Of a stretch of DNA of 64,000 nt, positions 14,101 through 24,250 are shown one piece after another. The first letter of the stretch is position 1, and every line of letters begins with the position of its first letter. The position numbers and the translations under genes are program-made. Origin of the DNA: Lepidonotus clava (taxonomy: Eukaryota > Annelida > Polychaeta > Phyllodocida > Polynoidae). The notes under the pieces were generated by a model. The model searched no databases, was not told the origin of the DNA, and saw only the letters and a program-made list of their open reading frames with translations. The stretch lies in assembly GCA_936440205.1 (NCBI GenBank), contig OW387133.1, positions 49,068,374 through 49,132,373 of the forward strand. Direction: 5' to 3'.

Positions 14101-17100
14101 CTATTACCCGAAGATCCAGCCGTACATCTTCATCTTCTCAAGATGCACGACCCGACCGAACTGTCGCATGACTCCAGTCATAAACCTATTCCACACTAAG
14201 GGACTGAGCCCAACTAAACTCAACTGGACTGTCGAGTTGAGTTGAGGTGGCCAGGGTGGCCGGGCCTTTAAGCACACCACTGAATGTGTATATGCAGTGG
14301 AAAGCATCGGTTATAGAACAATGTGCCCTGTCACTGTATTTGACTAATTGACAGCTAACAGCTGGAGGGCGGCCGTGTACACTGTCCTGAGGCTAGAATT
14401 TATTTACACTGGAACAAATGCATATATGCTTACAGGTTTTTCGGGGTTTTTTTTTGCATGCGTGGTTAAATCTATACTGGAATAAGACATGTATGTTAAC
14501 AGTTTTACCCATACATGTACCTTCTCTAACCGACCGTATGTAATTTATTTGTGTCGAATTATACATTTCTTTTCTTTTTTAAACGTTCATGCGGTTTTAT
14601 TATAGTTCATGCCTTTCTATAGACCTTGTGCATTGGTGATCACCATGTGCCCATCACAAAAGCATGGTGATCTAAAAAGTCTAGAATTCATTAGTTCTAG
14701 ATGACAAAAATGATTTATTTTGATTGGATTATATCAATAAAGATGCATTTATCATAAATACATGCGGCAGGTGTTGTTGAATTATGAATAAGAAGGATTT
14801 TAAATTGATCACCAATATGGCGTCCAAGCCATTTCAGTGCACTATGTCGTCATCTGCACATCGTCTATAATCGCACATGCCTTTGGAACCCAGTGCCATC
14901 CCAATATAAATATCTGATTCCACTCCACAGAGCAATTGAGAGATGTTCTATGACCCAGTCCTTGGGAGACTCGAGTGTAATGTAATGACTAGTGTAAAGA
15001 TGTGGGAAACGTGGCTAGTCTGTGCTCTCAGTTGAGCGACCGCATTCACTGACCACTTGCAGGGACGGATTGGGGGGGGGGGGGGGGGGGGGGCACGCCT
15101 CCCTCCCCCCCCCCCCCCTATTTTTGGCCAAATTTAGATTTTTTTTATGTAAAATTCTAGTCCTCGGATGGGGCGCCTCAAATCCCCCCCCCCCCCCCCC
15201 CCTCATTTTTGAAATCTCTGGGTCCGTCATCCGTCACTGACTTGTCAGTTTGTCACTTCATTCTACAGTGGCGGATCCAGAGGGGGGATATTTTCGGAAA
15301 ATTTTGCAATTTTCTAATGTAAAACTCGGCCCAAAAGCAATTAAGGAATTTTTTTTCCAATAACGCCCCCCCCCCCCCCCTTTTTTTTTTTTTCAAAACC
15401 ATGGATCCGCCAGTGTTCTATGCCAGATCAGGGGTACCCATGGCCACAGGGTGGATTGAGAACCATTTAGATCACTTGCATGGTGTGTCAGATTCCAATA
15501 CAGTTTGGACAGAAATTTTGGCGAGGCATATTGAAGACTCCTGACCATATATTAAAGTTTAAAATAAGAATTTCTACGTGTAATCTTCAACATATGAACA
15601 CTTACCAAAACACTATGCATGCCGAGGTATAGTCGACTGAAGCAGACGATTGCACACCAGAACAGGGTTCCCACTAAACCAACGGCCCAGTTGAACTGAA
15701 AATAGAGGAAAAATCAAATCAATGCTCCTTCCTAAGAAAATAGGATACATATATACATTTTCATCTTGTACCTTTTCAAAATACCTTACAGGAAGCTGTT
15801 AGCGTAGTGTTACTTTTTTTCTTTAATCGTTTTCTTCAGTGTTATCTTTTTTCCCCATTTTTTTTCTTTTAAGAAATGTAGAATACCTATACTATATAGA
15901 GTTGGCTCATCTGCCTGCTGTATCATAAAGCGTGTATAATGTGTATGTACAAGTTAGAAACCAATAAATCAACGTTTGTTATATTAAATATTTATTATAT
16001 TAAATAATATTTGTGATATGCAATCTTTTTTTAATTATTATCTATTATAACTATGCAGTTTTTATTTCATGTATGACAAAAATGATTACCTCATATCTTC
16101 CCAGGAAAAGGTAGTAAGTCAGGAACGGCAGTCCTACTCCCACCATGGCATGGGTGGAGGGCATCCCATACTCGAAGGCATATTTTTTCTCCAGGCGAAA
16201 CACAGGAGGAGCGGCGGGGCGGGGCCATTTGATGAGGTCCTTGGCCGCCTGGCCGGCGTACATAAACAGACACCAGAACCAACACACCCGACGGGCCACC
16301 CAGCCGTCGATGTTCCAGAAGAAGTAGGGGTAGAAGAGGATGTAGAAGCTCTCATTTCCCAGCTCAGCACCTAAACTGAACAGTGTGTACAGGAACTTGC
16401 CGTCGATCTGAAAGCAGTCGTTTGGTGTCACGCCGTCTTGGTTGATTAAGGGGCGGAGCGTTTGTTTCTTGTGGTCTCCATTCTGACTGGCGACAACATG
16501 TCCGTTCGTGGTGGATTCATTCAACACGAGGTTGTGGCCGTTGGCGCTGTGGTGCGCCGTCCCATTTGTGTTTTGATCGTATTGACTGTGTCCGTTTGTC
16601 TGCTTGAGTCGGTTCCTTGTTTCTGTGCCGTTTTGCCCTGAGGAGATGCCATTTGTATGTTGACAGGTATTTTCTGAGTCGGCAGGTATCGGGGTTCCGG
16701 TCGGTCGGACATCAGGGGCCGGCCGGACGCCACAGGCTCGCTGAATACGAGCCACAAGGTGGGGATCTGCAAGTTTGTTGATGTAGTATTCCATGATCTT
16801 TGTTTCTGCTATGTTTTCCTGATAATGCCGACTGAGTTTAGTTACAAATGGCACGACTAGATCGACTCCCCGGACCACCACCCGACTGTTTCCATAACAG
16901 ATCCGACCGTGGTCTGCGGTCACGGTGTAGCAAAGAATGTTTAACTGGGCGTTTTTACCTGCTTTAGTTGCCTCTGGTTTCCACCAGATGACTCTGATGG
17001 ACATGTGGATTATTCTCCCGTTCACCACCAGAGGCTCCTCCAGGATCCAGACAGGAAAGTCGATGAAACCACTGCACGCGCTTCCCGCCACGGGCTTTGA

Positions 17101-17127
17101 GGCGATCACAAGATAAAATAACAACAT
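11118..17127 (-). CDS. SGPP1: Sphingosine-1-phosphate phosphatase (SGPP1-like)
   Basis: An ER-membrane lipid phosphatase that dephosphorylates sphingosine-1-phosphate and so lowers S1P and feeds ceramide synthesis. There are three coding exons on the minus strand: 17127-16090, 15695-15606 and 11687-11118. The PAP2 catalytic motifs are all present: KDLIKWPRP (C1), GMPSTHAM (C2), and SRLYLGMHSVLD (C3), which spans the last splice junction. Hydrophobic segments fill the C-terminal half. The peptide DPHLVARIQRACGV matches the N-terminus of animal SGPP1, so Met at 16794 (454 aa) is the start with family support. The frame stays open to Met 17127 (565 aa), and that extra stretch is unrecognised. 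A linker of about 70 residues is rich in TNG/NGH motifs. The region around 21201-21357 may provide a 5' exon; its open frame does not join this one in phase at the best acceptor (17142). SGPP1 rather than SGPP2 is my reading from remembered sequences. Confidence 0.92.
12451..12802. mobile_element. Harbinger-type MITE, copy 1 (352 bp)
   Basis: The ends GGCCAAACAAAAAAA...TTTTTTTGTTTGGCC are inverted repeats extending through TTGTTGTGTTCAGGTAAC. TAA target duplications sit at 12448-12450 and 12803-12805. Subterminal TAGGGTAGGTAGG repeats occur on both sides. A second copy is at 38347-38668. Confidence 0.82.
13390..13490. repeat. Fragment of the GGCCAAAC MITE family
   Basis: The stretch shares TGTGTTTAGGTAACTAAC, GGGCGAAAAAATTAGG and TAGGGTAGGTAGGTCC with the left part of the element at 12451-12802. 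No right end is seen nearby, so the copy is truncated. Confidence 0.6.
15060..15239. mobile_element. CAGNG-type TIR element with 5-bp duplication (180 bp)
   Basis: It starts CAGGGACGGAT and ends ATCCGTCACTG, with a perfect ACTTG duplication at 15055-15059 and 15240-15244. Long G and C homopolymer tracts sit just inside each end. Termini of the CAGNG type with 5-bp duplications fit the hAT5-like group; that family name is my inference. Confidence 0.78.
15266..15415. mobile_element. CAGNG-type TIR element with 5-bp duplication (150 bp)
   Basis: It starts CAGTGGCGGATCCAG and ends GGATCCGCCAGTG, flanked by TTCTA at 15261-15265 and 15416-15420. Internal G and C tracts resemble its neighbour 26 bp away, but the two have different target duplications, so they inserted independently. 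Confidence 0.82.
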
Positions 17128-17530
17128 TCTTAACGACTGTTTCTGTTAGAAATAGAAAGCTTCCTCCTTCTGATTTACCGTCAAATGGGGTAATTTTGGC
17201 CAGTTTTAGAAGTTTTTATTGTGCCTTATGCAAAGTTTTCTTTTTCTCAAGATTTATTGTTGCTGTACTATTAGAGCTACTAAATATACTTTGTTCCATA
17301 AAAAAACAATTTTTCACATAATTGATTTTCTACTATATATTGAAGAAAATGTAGGCGGCCAAAATTGCCCCACAGATGGGGCAATTTTGGCCACCTGTAT
17401 ATAAAAGTCTTCTAGAGATGCAATCCCGGGAACTGTCATTAATTAATCATTTATTTAGATATCTGTGTATCGATATTTACATAAGAAATAATAGAGACCA
17501 GTTTAGAAAAAAAAAAAATGTATACTCCAA

Positions 17531-17735
17531 CAGGGGAGGATCCGGGGGGGGGGGGGGGGGGGTCCAGGGGGTCCTGACCCCCACTTTTGCTGGATCCCTA
17601 AATGGCAAAAAGAGGGGGAAATGTCACATGCGTATTCGCAAATGCACGTAGTTTTAGTAATTAACCTTTATGCTGACCCCCCCCCCCCCCCCCACAGACA
17701 CACACACACTTTTGACAATCCTGTATCTGCCCCTG
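17531..17735. mobile_element. CAGNG-type TIR element with 5-bp duplication (205 bp)
   Basis: It starts CAGGGGAGGATCC and ends ATCTGCCCCTG, with TCCAA duplicated at 17526-17530 and 17736-17740. Its interior, with a long G run on one side and a long C run on the other, is related in inverse orientation to the element at 22291-22451. It is nested in the large TIR element. Confidence 0.78.
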
Positions 17736-17819
17736 TCCAATCAGACAGTACACTTCATGAAGTGGAAATACGACTTGAACACAATTTTTGTTTCAGAGGG
17801 GGGGGTTCATCTGTGAGCT

Positions 17820-18300
17820 CTATGTAGATATGAAGGTCCCACCGAAACATGTATAGGTGGGTGTTTGAATTGGGTCCATTGTGGGAGGGCAGTAGACCAT
17901 GTCATTGTTTAATTGGTGGGCCCCCTCCCACCTCAGCACTGTTCTCATTGGTCCCACCTGCCTGCCACCCACACCATAGCCACACCCCAGCAGGAGTAGT
18001 GGAGGGTGGTCCCTATAGTGGCCCTTTGAGACAAATGGGGGGGGGGGGGAGAGAGGCCGCCAACGCGACCACCCGCCCCTGTGGCTGATACGGTGGCCCA
18101 CTGGTACAATCCACCACCCCCAGAATGACCACCACCCCCCACCCCACTGATCTTGTGCCACTTGGGGACTCTTCCCCCACCCCCACCCCCAATAACCACC
18201 ACCACCACCACCCTGTTGCTGGCCTAGAGTATCCTCTAGCCCGAGCTAGTGGGTTCTTTGATGTGCCCCCAAAATAGGCTTAAGGGGCATGAGGGGGGGG
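17820..18300. other. GC-rich, purine/pyrimidine-biased low-complexity DNA
   Basis: Runs of CCACC/GGTGG and long G tracts dominate. Open frames here on both strands are Gly/Trp or Pro-rich by-products of base composition, so I do not call a gene. Confidence 0.6.
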
Positions 18301-18604
18301 GGATCTTGACGGTGTCGTAGTGGAATCTTACTGAGGTTCCCTGATATTATTGCATTGTCAAGTTAGAGTTGGGGTAAGGGTAGGCTTGTAAGTGGGTAGG
18401 CAGTTTTGGGGTAGTTTAGGAATGAGGAGCCTCTTCATAAAAGTGGACAAGGTCTCTGTATCCTCTAGTGGCCTGATCATTGAGGATAGCAATGGCTACC
18501 TCATAGGGTGATTGTGCTTTCACTTCCTCTGAGAAATTTATCTCGCAATTGGACTGTTTGGGGACAGATGGCCAAGCAGTGGATGTTCTGGCGTCTTGGG
18601 GTTT

Positions 18605-19095
18605 CCTGACACTGTGTTTGTTTGTTTGTTTGTGGGATTAGTTTAACGTCCAGCCAACCCTTCAGGGTTCTTTTACCAGACTGCACAAGGTAAAGCCTTT
18701 CAGCTCATTTTACACCACAGGGGTGGTGACCGTATAATATGAAATGAGCTGCCTATTTGTAGCAGTGGGACCCAATGCCCTCTTTATAGTGCTGCCACAC
18801 TGAGATATCATGTCATAGGCCCACACAATACCTCACCCAGTCACATTATACTGACACCAGGCTGACCAGTCTTGTTTCGTGGTTCTTACTTTATACCGAG
18901 TGCCAGGCAAGCAGCGACCACTACCATTGTTACAGTCTTTGGTATGACTCGGCCAGGGATAAATCCCAAGACCTACCAGACTCAGAGTGAGCACTCTACC
19001 AAAAAGCTACTGAGTCTGGTCTCCCATTTGTCGCCTTCTACGAACAGCAAGGGGCTGCTGGGGACACATTCTTCCCAGGAGGACTGTGGACATGC
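18605..19095. repeat. Dispersed bivalve-type repeat
   Basis: The block starts with a TTTG microsatellite and GGGATTAGTTTAACGTCCAG. It continues with CTCACCCAGTCACATTATAC, TTTGGTATGACTCGG and CCATTTGTCGCCTTCTACGA. From memory, strings like these recur at high copy in bivalve genomes. I do not know an autonomous parent element. Confidence in 'repeat' is good; the class is unknown. Confidence 0.55.
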
Positions 19096-19516
19096 ATAAC
19101 AACCAAGGATGGCTGCATGATGCACACCATTGAGTCTCATAATCGGGACTTCCTTTTGAATGTGATGGGGAAGTTTGAGGATAGTTCGATGGAACTATTT
19201 ACTATGGTCCAAAAGGTTGTTTCACTTGAAATGGGAGTCGGGGGCAATTGGATTCTGATGAATGGTATGGTCTTTATCATGTGCTGTTCGGGCAATGTGA
19301 GAAAGGACTCATTCAGTACTAGGGGAGAGGGTAATGTCAGCCCCTGGTCTATGGATGGCACTGTCTGCAGCTTCATTACCTGGGATTCCTATATGGCTGG
19401 GAATACAGTTTAGGACATGGGACTCTGGGAGGCGGGCTGCTCTGGCCAATATGTCTTCAATCAGCATGGTGTTGCCAAGAACAGTCCTTCTTGCCAGAGC
19501 ATGTACTGTTGAGAGT

Positions 19517-19749
19517 CAAGGGTGGACATAACCAGGGGCCCAGGGGCCCGAGACCCTTAAAAAGTATGTCGGGCCCCGACAAGATTGGCTACAAGATTTT
19601 CTGGGCTAGGGGCCCCACTGGCCCCTAGAAGATCATGAATAACAAAGACTTGTATATGTGAGGGCCCATATATTTAGGTGAGGACCCCTATATCTAGAAA
19701 GTTAGGGGCCTGACTGGCCCTTGGATTTTTAAACTTATGTCCACCACTG
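19517..19749. mobile_element. GGGGCCC-rich TIR element, copy 1
   Basis: The ends are CAAGGGTGGACATAACC and TTATGTCCACCACTG (inverted). GAGAG occurs at 19511-19515 (with one extra T before the element) and at 19750-19754. The interior is rich in AGGGGCCC. Confidence 0.65.
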
Positions 19750-19774
19750 GAGAGATAGCATGTACTGTTGAGAG

Positions 19775-19988
19775 CAGGGGTGGACATAACCAGGGGCCCA
19801 GGGGCCCGAGACCCTTAAAAAGTAGGTCAGCCCCTAGATTTCTGGGCTCGGGGCCCCACTGGCCCCTAGAAAATCTTGAATAACAAAGACTTGTATATGT
19901 GAGGGCCCCTATATTTAGGTGAGGACCCCTATATTTGGAAAGCTAGGGGCCCGACTTGCCCCTGGATTTTTAAACATGTCCACCACTA
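19775..19988. mobile_element. GGGGCCC-rich TIR element, copy 2
   Basis: It starts CAGGGGTGGACATAACC and ends ATGTCCACCACTA, with a perfect GAGAG duplication at 19770-19774 and 19989-19993. It is very similar to the copy at 19517. The host stretch TGTACTGTTGAGAG precedes both copies, so the pair arose by a tandem duplication of about 259 bp after one insertion. Confidence 0.7.
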
Positions 19989-21200
19989 GAGAGGGAGTCA
20001 GTGTGTATGATTTTGCAACCAGGGCTTTGGTGTAGGGCATGAAGAAGGGCCGCACCAATGGCTACAAGTTCCGCTTGTAGGATAGATTCCCTGTCATTGA
20101 GGTGGAGACCTTTACTGTAGGTGCCTGTCACGAATACAGCTGCAGCTCATCCATCACGAACTGAACTATCTGTAGTATACATGGTCACTGACTCTTACAG
20201 AGCCACTTAAGTGCCAAAATGGGACCAGATTGCAGACCTCAGAGAAAGCACCCAGGCCTTCTTATCAGTGTCGACATAATGTTCCTGAATGTGTGCTTCT
20301 TTAGAAACTAATTTTCCTTGTAGTTTTGTGAAAAATGAACTTAGAAACATGAAATTGGTGCCAAAATTGAGAGTAACTTGTAGACTAAATGAAAACTTTC
20401 TTCACAATACATGGTCATCAGCAGATCCTTTTAAAGAATTAAAGTTTTCAAAAAAATTCAATGAGATTTTATAGAAATATTCACAATCATTCTAATCTTA
20501 CAGCCAAATAATACATCCAAATAATATAAGTGACACAATTAAGTTTATATCATTTAGTTACAGTGATATAAGTCAGAATGCAATTTCTATTGATTTATTG
20601 AATATGATTTATGTGATATTGCTGAAAATGGAACACAAATTTTGGTGTAAATAAATTTATTTTTTTACTGTGGGGCAATTTTGGCTGGCCAAAATTGCCC
20701 CACGATAATTTTTTTTTCAAAATTTCACGAGAAAGAGCCCTTTATTTCCAAGAAGATGTGAAGATAATGAGTTATAAAGTTATATTCTACATCAAGATGA
20801 ATATATTGAGGATTTAAAGACAATCTATTCATGTTGACATTTTTCTAAATCAAAGTTTGAAACAGAAGTTTGCAGTAATCTCATTTTTCGTCACATTTTT
20901 TGATCATGTGACCCCACAAAAGGGGTCAAATTAGAATATGCAAAATATATAACAATAATTCAAATAACCTTACAATTACAATCTCACATAGGTAGATTTA
21001 TACTATTTCAATCAAAATAACATTTGATATCTTCTCTTCTTACTCTCAATAGGAAAACTATTGAAAAGAGACATCTATCATTGGAGGGTGGCCAAAATTG
21101 CCCCATGTGGCCAAAGTTACCCCATTTGACGGGTACGATAGAATTTTCTCAGTTTCTCATTTCCGTGTCACGACCAAGGTCAATTGGTACCGTAGCCTAC

Positions 21201-21463
21201 CTTTTATACTCAAATTTATAGTGTTCTTGGCGTTATTTCTGGAATGAATCGTGGAGGCGCACTCCTCAGAACCACTTCTGCAAAGCACAAAACCGCGATG
21301 AAGACGATGTCCATGGAACCAACTTGGTGACAGTGTCGTCATAGCAGCGACTTTCATGACGCAATCACATATTGTGACGTCACGTCATGAAAGGCAACGT
21401 TACGTCATGAATTATGACATGACGTCATGAATTATTACATGACGTCATGAATTAGTGACGTCA
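21201..21463. promoter_or_regulatory. Divergent promoter with four CRE palindromes
   Basis: Perfect TGACGTCA sites lie at 21375-21382, 21420-21427, 21440-21447 and 21456-21463, with further ACGTCA half-sites between them. On the minus strand a TATAAAAG (complement of 21201-21208) sits downstream in the SGPP1 direction. The plus-strand gene starts at 21626. CREB/ATF factors bind this palindrome, so cAMP- or stress-responsive control of one or both genes is a reasonable inference. The TATAAAAG also overlaps a splice-donor-like AAAAG|gtaggc, so its role is ambiguous. Confidence 0.68.
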
Positions 21464-21625
21464 CGTTTCTGGGTGTCATGGCGACCACTTGTAACCATCG
21501 CTACAGTCTCCAAGTGTTTTGTTACATTGTACTTCTTCACCGCGTAACACATCCACATTCACTCGTCGAGCTACGCTAAGTTATTTGATAGATATACTAA
21601 TTAAATAACAAAGTTAGATATCAAT

Positions 21626-22933
21626 ATGGCGAAGTCAAGTAGATCGCAAAATCAAGTGTTTCGCGGTCTTGCTTGCGGACTTTCCTGTGCCAGGAAAGGT
21701 TCAGAAGAAGCCGAGGCATCGCCGCCACTGATGGTTGACGATACCTCAGCCCGTCAGCCAACGCCCGTGGAGTTTATTCAAATTGAGGAAATATTCCTGA
21801 CCACTACTGAAAAGGCTAGCCAGGTGAGGACGAATAGAGAATGTTATAGATGTAGATCGAGTGAAGTTTCCAAAATGTAGAATTTAGAAATCACAAAACG
21901 TGGGGGTCTAGATGGGGGGGTACCGTGTCCCGTGTCGAATTTAAAAAACACCCCTGTCGCCTGTCCCTATATCTTGGTTTAGACCAATGTCCCATGTCGA
22001 ATTTAAGAATTAGCCATGTCGCCTGTCGAATTTAAGAATTAGCCTTGTCCCATGTCGAATTTAAGAAAAGACTGAGGTCATTTTTCCCTAAGTTGTGATG
22101 TCGCCTGTCGAATTTAAGAAATGGTGATGTCGCCGTGTCGAATTTAAGAAAGGGCCGTGTCGAATTTAAGAAAGGGCCGTGTCGCCGTGTCGAATTTAAG
22201 GGTCTACACCCCCAAACGTGGCAAACACGTCCATTTTAGCCTAACTTATTATTTCAGGCAAATATGAATACAAGTTGAAATATGAGGTGGCAGGGGCGGA
22301 TGCAGGATTTTCGAAGGGGGGGGGGGGGGGTGTCAGCATAAAGGCTAAGTACTAAAACTTCGTGCAATTGCGTATACGGGAGGGGCATTTTCCCCTCTTT
22401 TTGAAGTTTAGGGGTCGACCAAAAAGGGGGGGGGGGGCATATTTACCCCTGCATCGATTGAACCTAAAGTTAAAAAAAAAAATACAGTGATGAAGAATAC
22501 AAATCATATGAGAAATAATGATTATTGTATATTTGAGCTTATCAATAGAATATTATTTATTTTTTCAAATAAATCATATTTTTCAAATAACTTAATCTTT
22601 CTATTTCAGGGAGACGGAGATTCACCTCGCTATGCTAAATTTGACCTCGATGAAGATAGCAATAATTGCCAACAGAACCAGAAAATGAAGAACAAAAAGC
22701 CCCTGCAGCATTACTTGACCAGCACCTTCAATGGGAACCGAAAGCCAAAGAATGTTAATAATGTGGCAGATGTTAAAGATGCGAAGTCCACCTGTGATGA
22801 TAAAGAACTTCAAGAAGATGAGAACGTTTCCGCTGATGGGCGCCTGCGGTTTGGAGTGATGCTCATGGACTTGTCACTCACACAGTTTCTCCTGTACAAG
22901 CCACAATATAAAACTGTGCCTCTCCCATTATAA
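21626..22933 (+). CDS. Unrecognised two-exon protein (173 aa)
   Basis: The exons are 21626-21823 (donor CAG|gtgagg) and 22610-22933 (acceptor ctatttcag), joined in phase 0 and ending TAA. The ATG lies in an AATATGG context about 160 bp downstream of the CRE cluster. The protein has no signal peptide or membrane segment. It has a Lys/Asn/Asp-rich, probably disordered middle (QNQKMKNKKPLQHYL). It ends in a more hydrophobic tail, GRLRFGVMLMDLSLTQFLLY then KPQYKTVPLPL. I do not recognise the family. Consistent splicing, the promoter and a clean frame argue for a real gene; no homology supports it. The promoter suggests an inducible gene. The final codons lie in a 254-bp tandem duplication that continues into the 3' flank. 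Confidence 0.6.
21901..22214. mobile_element. Short TIR element with an internal minisatellite
   Basis: It starts TGGGGGTCTAGA and ends GGGTCTACACCCCCA (inverted), with AACG duplicated at 21897-21900 and 22215-22218. Inside are about eight imperfect copies of TGTCGAATTTAAG alternating with GTCGCC or GTCCC units. It lies in the intron of the 173-aa gene. A shorter relative is at 43268-43393. Confidence 0.68.
22291..22451. mobile_element. CAGNG-type element, G-tract rich, degraded right end
   Basis: It starts CAGGGGCGGATGCAGG. The interior (GTGTCAGCATAAAGGC, then AGGGGCATTTTCCCC) is related in inverse to the element at 17531-17735. It ends near ACCCCTG without a matching target duplication. 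Confidence 0.55.
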
Positions 22934-23408
22934 GCTGTTACGCCTCCCGAGGAAGATGACGAAAAAGGCTTTTTGATCTAAGCTTGAATTTGCATAACTT
23001 AAACTGGGAAAAGACAGTTACATAATAGATAATTTTGAACGCTGAGTCATATTAACGATGATCATGAAAATTCTTGAATATCATAATTGGATAACCACGA
23101 ACGATATCCACATGCGTCTATTCTAACTTGATACATACACAGATGAAATTAATGTTGCAATATAAAAGTGTGCCTCTTATATTAATACTTGTTACGCCTC
23201 TCGAGGAAGATGCCAACAGAAGCTTAATGATCTAAGATTGAATTTACATATCTGAAACTGGGAAAAGACAGCTACCTATATCATTTTGTACTCGGTTACT
23301 GTTTGAAAGATGATCATGAAAAATCTGATTGTATATCATAATGGAATCCCAACAATGATATCCACACACGTCTACTTTAACTAGATACGCAGCAGAAATC
23401 AATGTTAC
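22903..23408 (+). repeat. Tandem duplication of about 254 bp across a gene end
   Basis: Copy 1 (22903-23156) and copy 2 (23157-23408) share CAATATAAAA, TGTTACGCCTC, CGAGGAAGATG, AACTGGGAAAAGACAG and GATGATCATGAAAA, with many differences, so the duplication is old. Copy 1 begins in the last codons of the 173-aa gene. Confidence 0.72.
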
Positions 23409-24250
23409 ATTTATCATAAAATCTGTTCAATACATTCCTATCGAACATCAATGTACATACATGTATTAAACCATTGTTGTGATATAAATATTTACATGAT
23501 GAAACTTACTTTGTTTGTCTGATTGTGAAATCTTAAAATAGATCGAAAAAATAAGCTATGTAATAATTATGTCAATATAAAGCCCGAAATAAAAATAAAC
23601 AAACTGGATAGATTATAAAAAGTGCATGCCAACTTTGATCTTTCAAGGCAGCAATTGAGGCCAGTAGAGACTAGTACAAGTATTTTTGTCAACATGGTTA
23701 TAATTACATGGCCGAATTTCCGAAATGCAATATATGACAAGGGAACAATAATGACTACCTTTTGGTATATATAAGAACAAATAGCGTAATTAAGGGACAT
23801 TATTATTCTGAATGCTATATAGACCTAACACCTTTTGTTCTTTTCTCTGCATGCAATACCTTTAGAGTATCGTCGTATTTCACATATTTTCACATTTGAA
23901 TTAAAGCGGCCTAGCGTAGCTGGTTCCAAGAAACCGAGACAATACTACTGTACAACAAATGGTGCTATCTCAGGATGATGTGTGCGCCAAACGTTTTGAT
24001 TTTCAAGATCCTGGTTACATATGTCAGAGAAAACACATTCAGAGTCCGACACTTTGCCATCACCCTTCAAGGTCAAGGTTCCTTTTTTCCAGGAATTATT
24101 AAGATAACCCGACAAGACAAAATCTATACTTATAAGAGCTGGTCAACCTTTCACATAGAAAATAATACTATAGCCTATCAGCTCGACTCAAAACATCCGA
24201 TCAGATGATTTCTTAGAAACATTAATTAGTTCTTTTGGACAGAAATTACC
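23409..24250. other. Spacer with no recognised content
   Basis: AT-rich DNA between the 173-aa gene and the GALNT2 promoter region. AATAAA near 23587 could serve as a poly(A) signal. Nothing else stands out. Confidence 0.4.

Larger units (their letters stand above)
11688..15605 (-). other. SGPP1 intron 2, transposon-rich
   Basis: This intron of about 3.9 kb splits catalytic motif C3 just before its Asp. It contains a full MITE (12451-12802), a fragment of the same family (about 13390-13490), and two G/C-tract TIR elements (15060-15239 and 15266-15415). It also holds a piece ending GAGTGGCATCTCT near 12395, related to the element at 49656. The rest is AT-rich with no recognisable gene. Confidence 0.7.
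17177..21133. mobile_element. Large TIR element (about 4 kb) upstream of SGPP1
   Basis: The left end CCGTCAAATGGGGTAATTTT and the right end, read in inverse, agree over about 25 bp with one difference. A TA lies next to both ends, with one extra G on the right. Near each end the motif GGGGCAATTTTGGCC is repeated in hairpin arrangement (about 17356-17392 and 20667-20702, again at 21090-21105). The interior has no transposase-like frame and carries nested elements (17531-17735, 19517-19988) and a dispersed repeat. It separates the SGPP1 coding exons from the CRE promoter and would be spliced out if transcription starts near 21.2 kb. A composite of two smaller elements is possible. Confidence 0.55.

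Noticed and set aside
15015-15240. Open frames of about 70 aa on both strands
   Set aside because: They are Gly- or Pro-run translations of the long G and C tracts of a short transposon.
17820-18211. Frames of 80-113 aa rich in Gly, Trp and Pro
   Set aside because: Low-complexity GC-rich DNA with no domain, splice context or plausible start.
19517-19988. A direct repeat pair that might be terminal repeats of a retroelement
   Set aside because: Each copy is itself a TIR element with its own GAGAG flanks, and only about 25 bp of host DNA lies between them. A tandem duplication explains it.
21157-21357. Minus-strand frame of 66 aa as the first coding exon of SGPP1
   Set aside because: It does not join the SGPP1 frame in phase at the best downstream acceptor, and the peptide shows no SGPP similarity. 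It is more likely 5' UTR.
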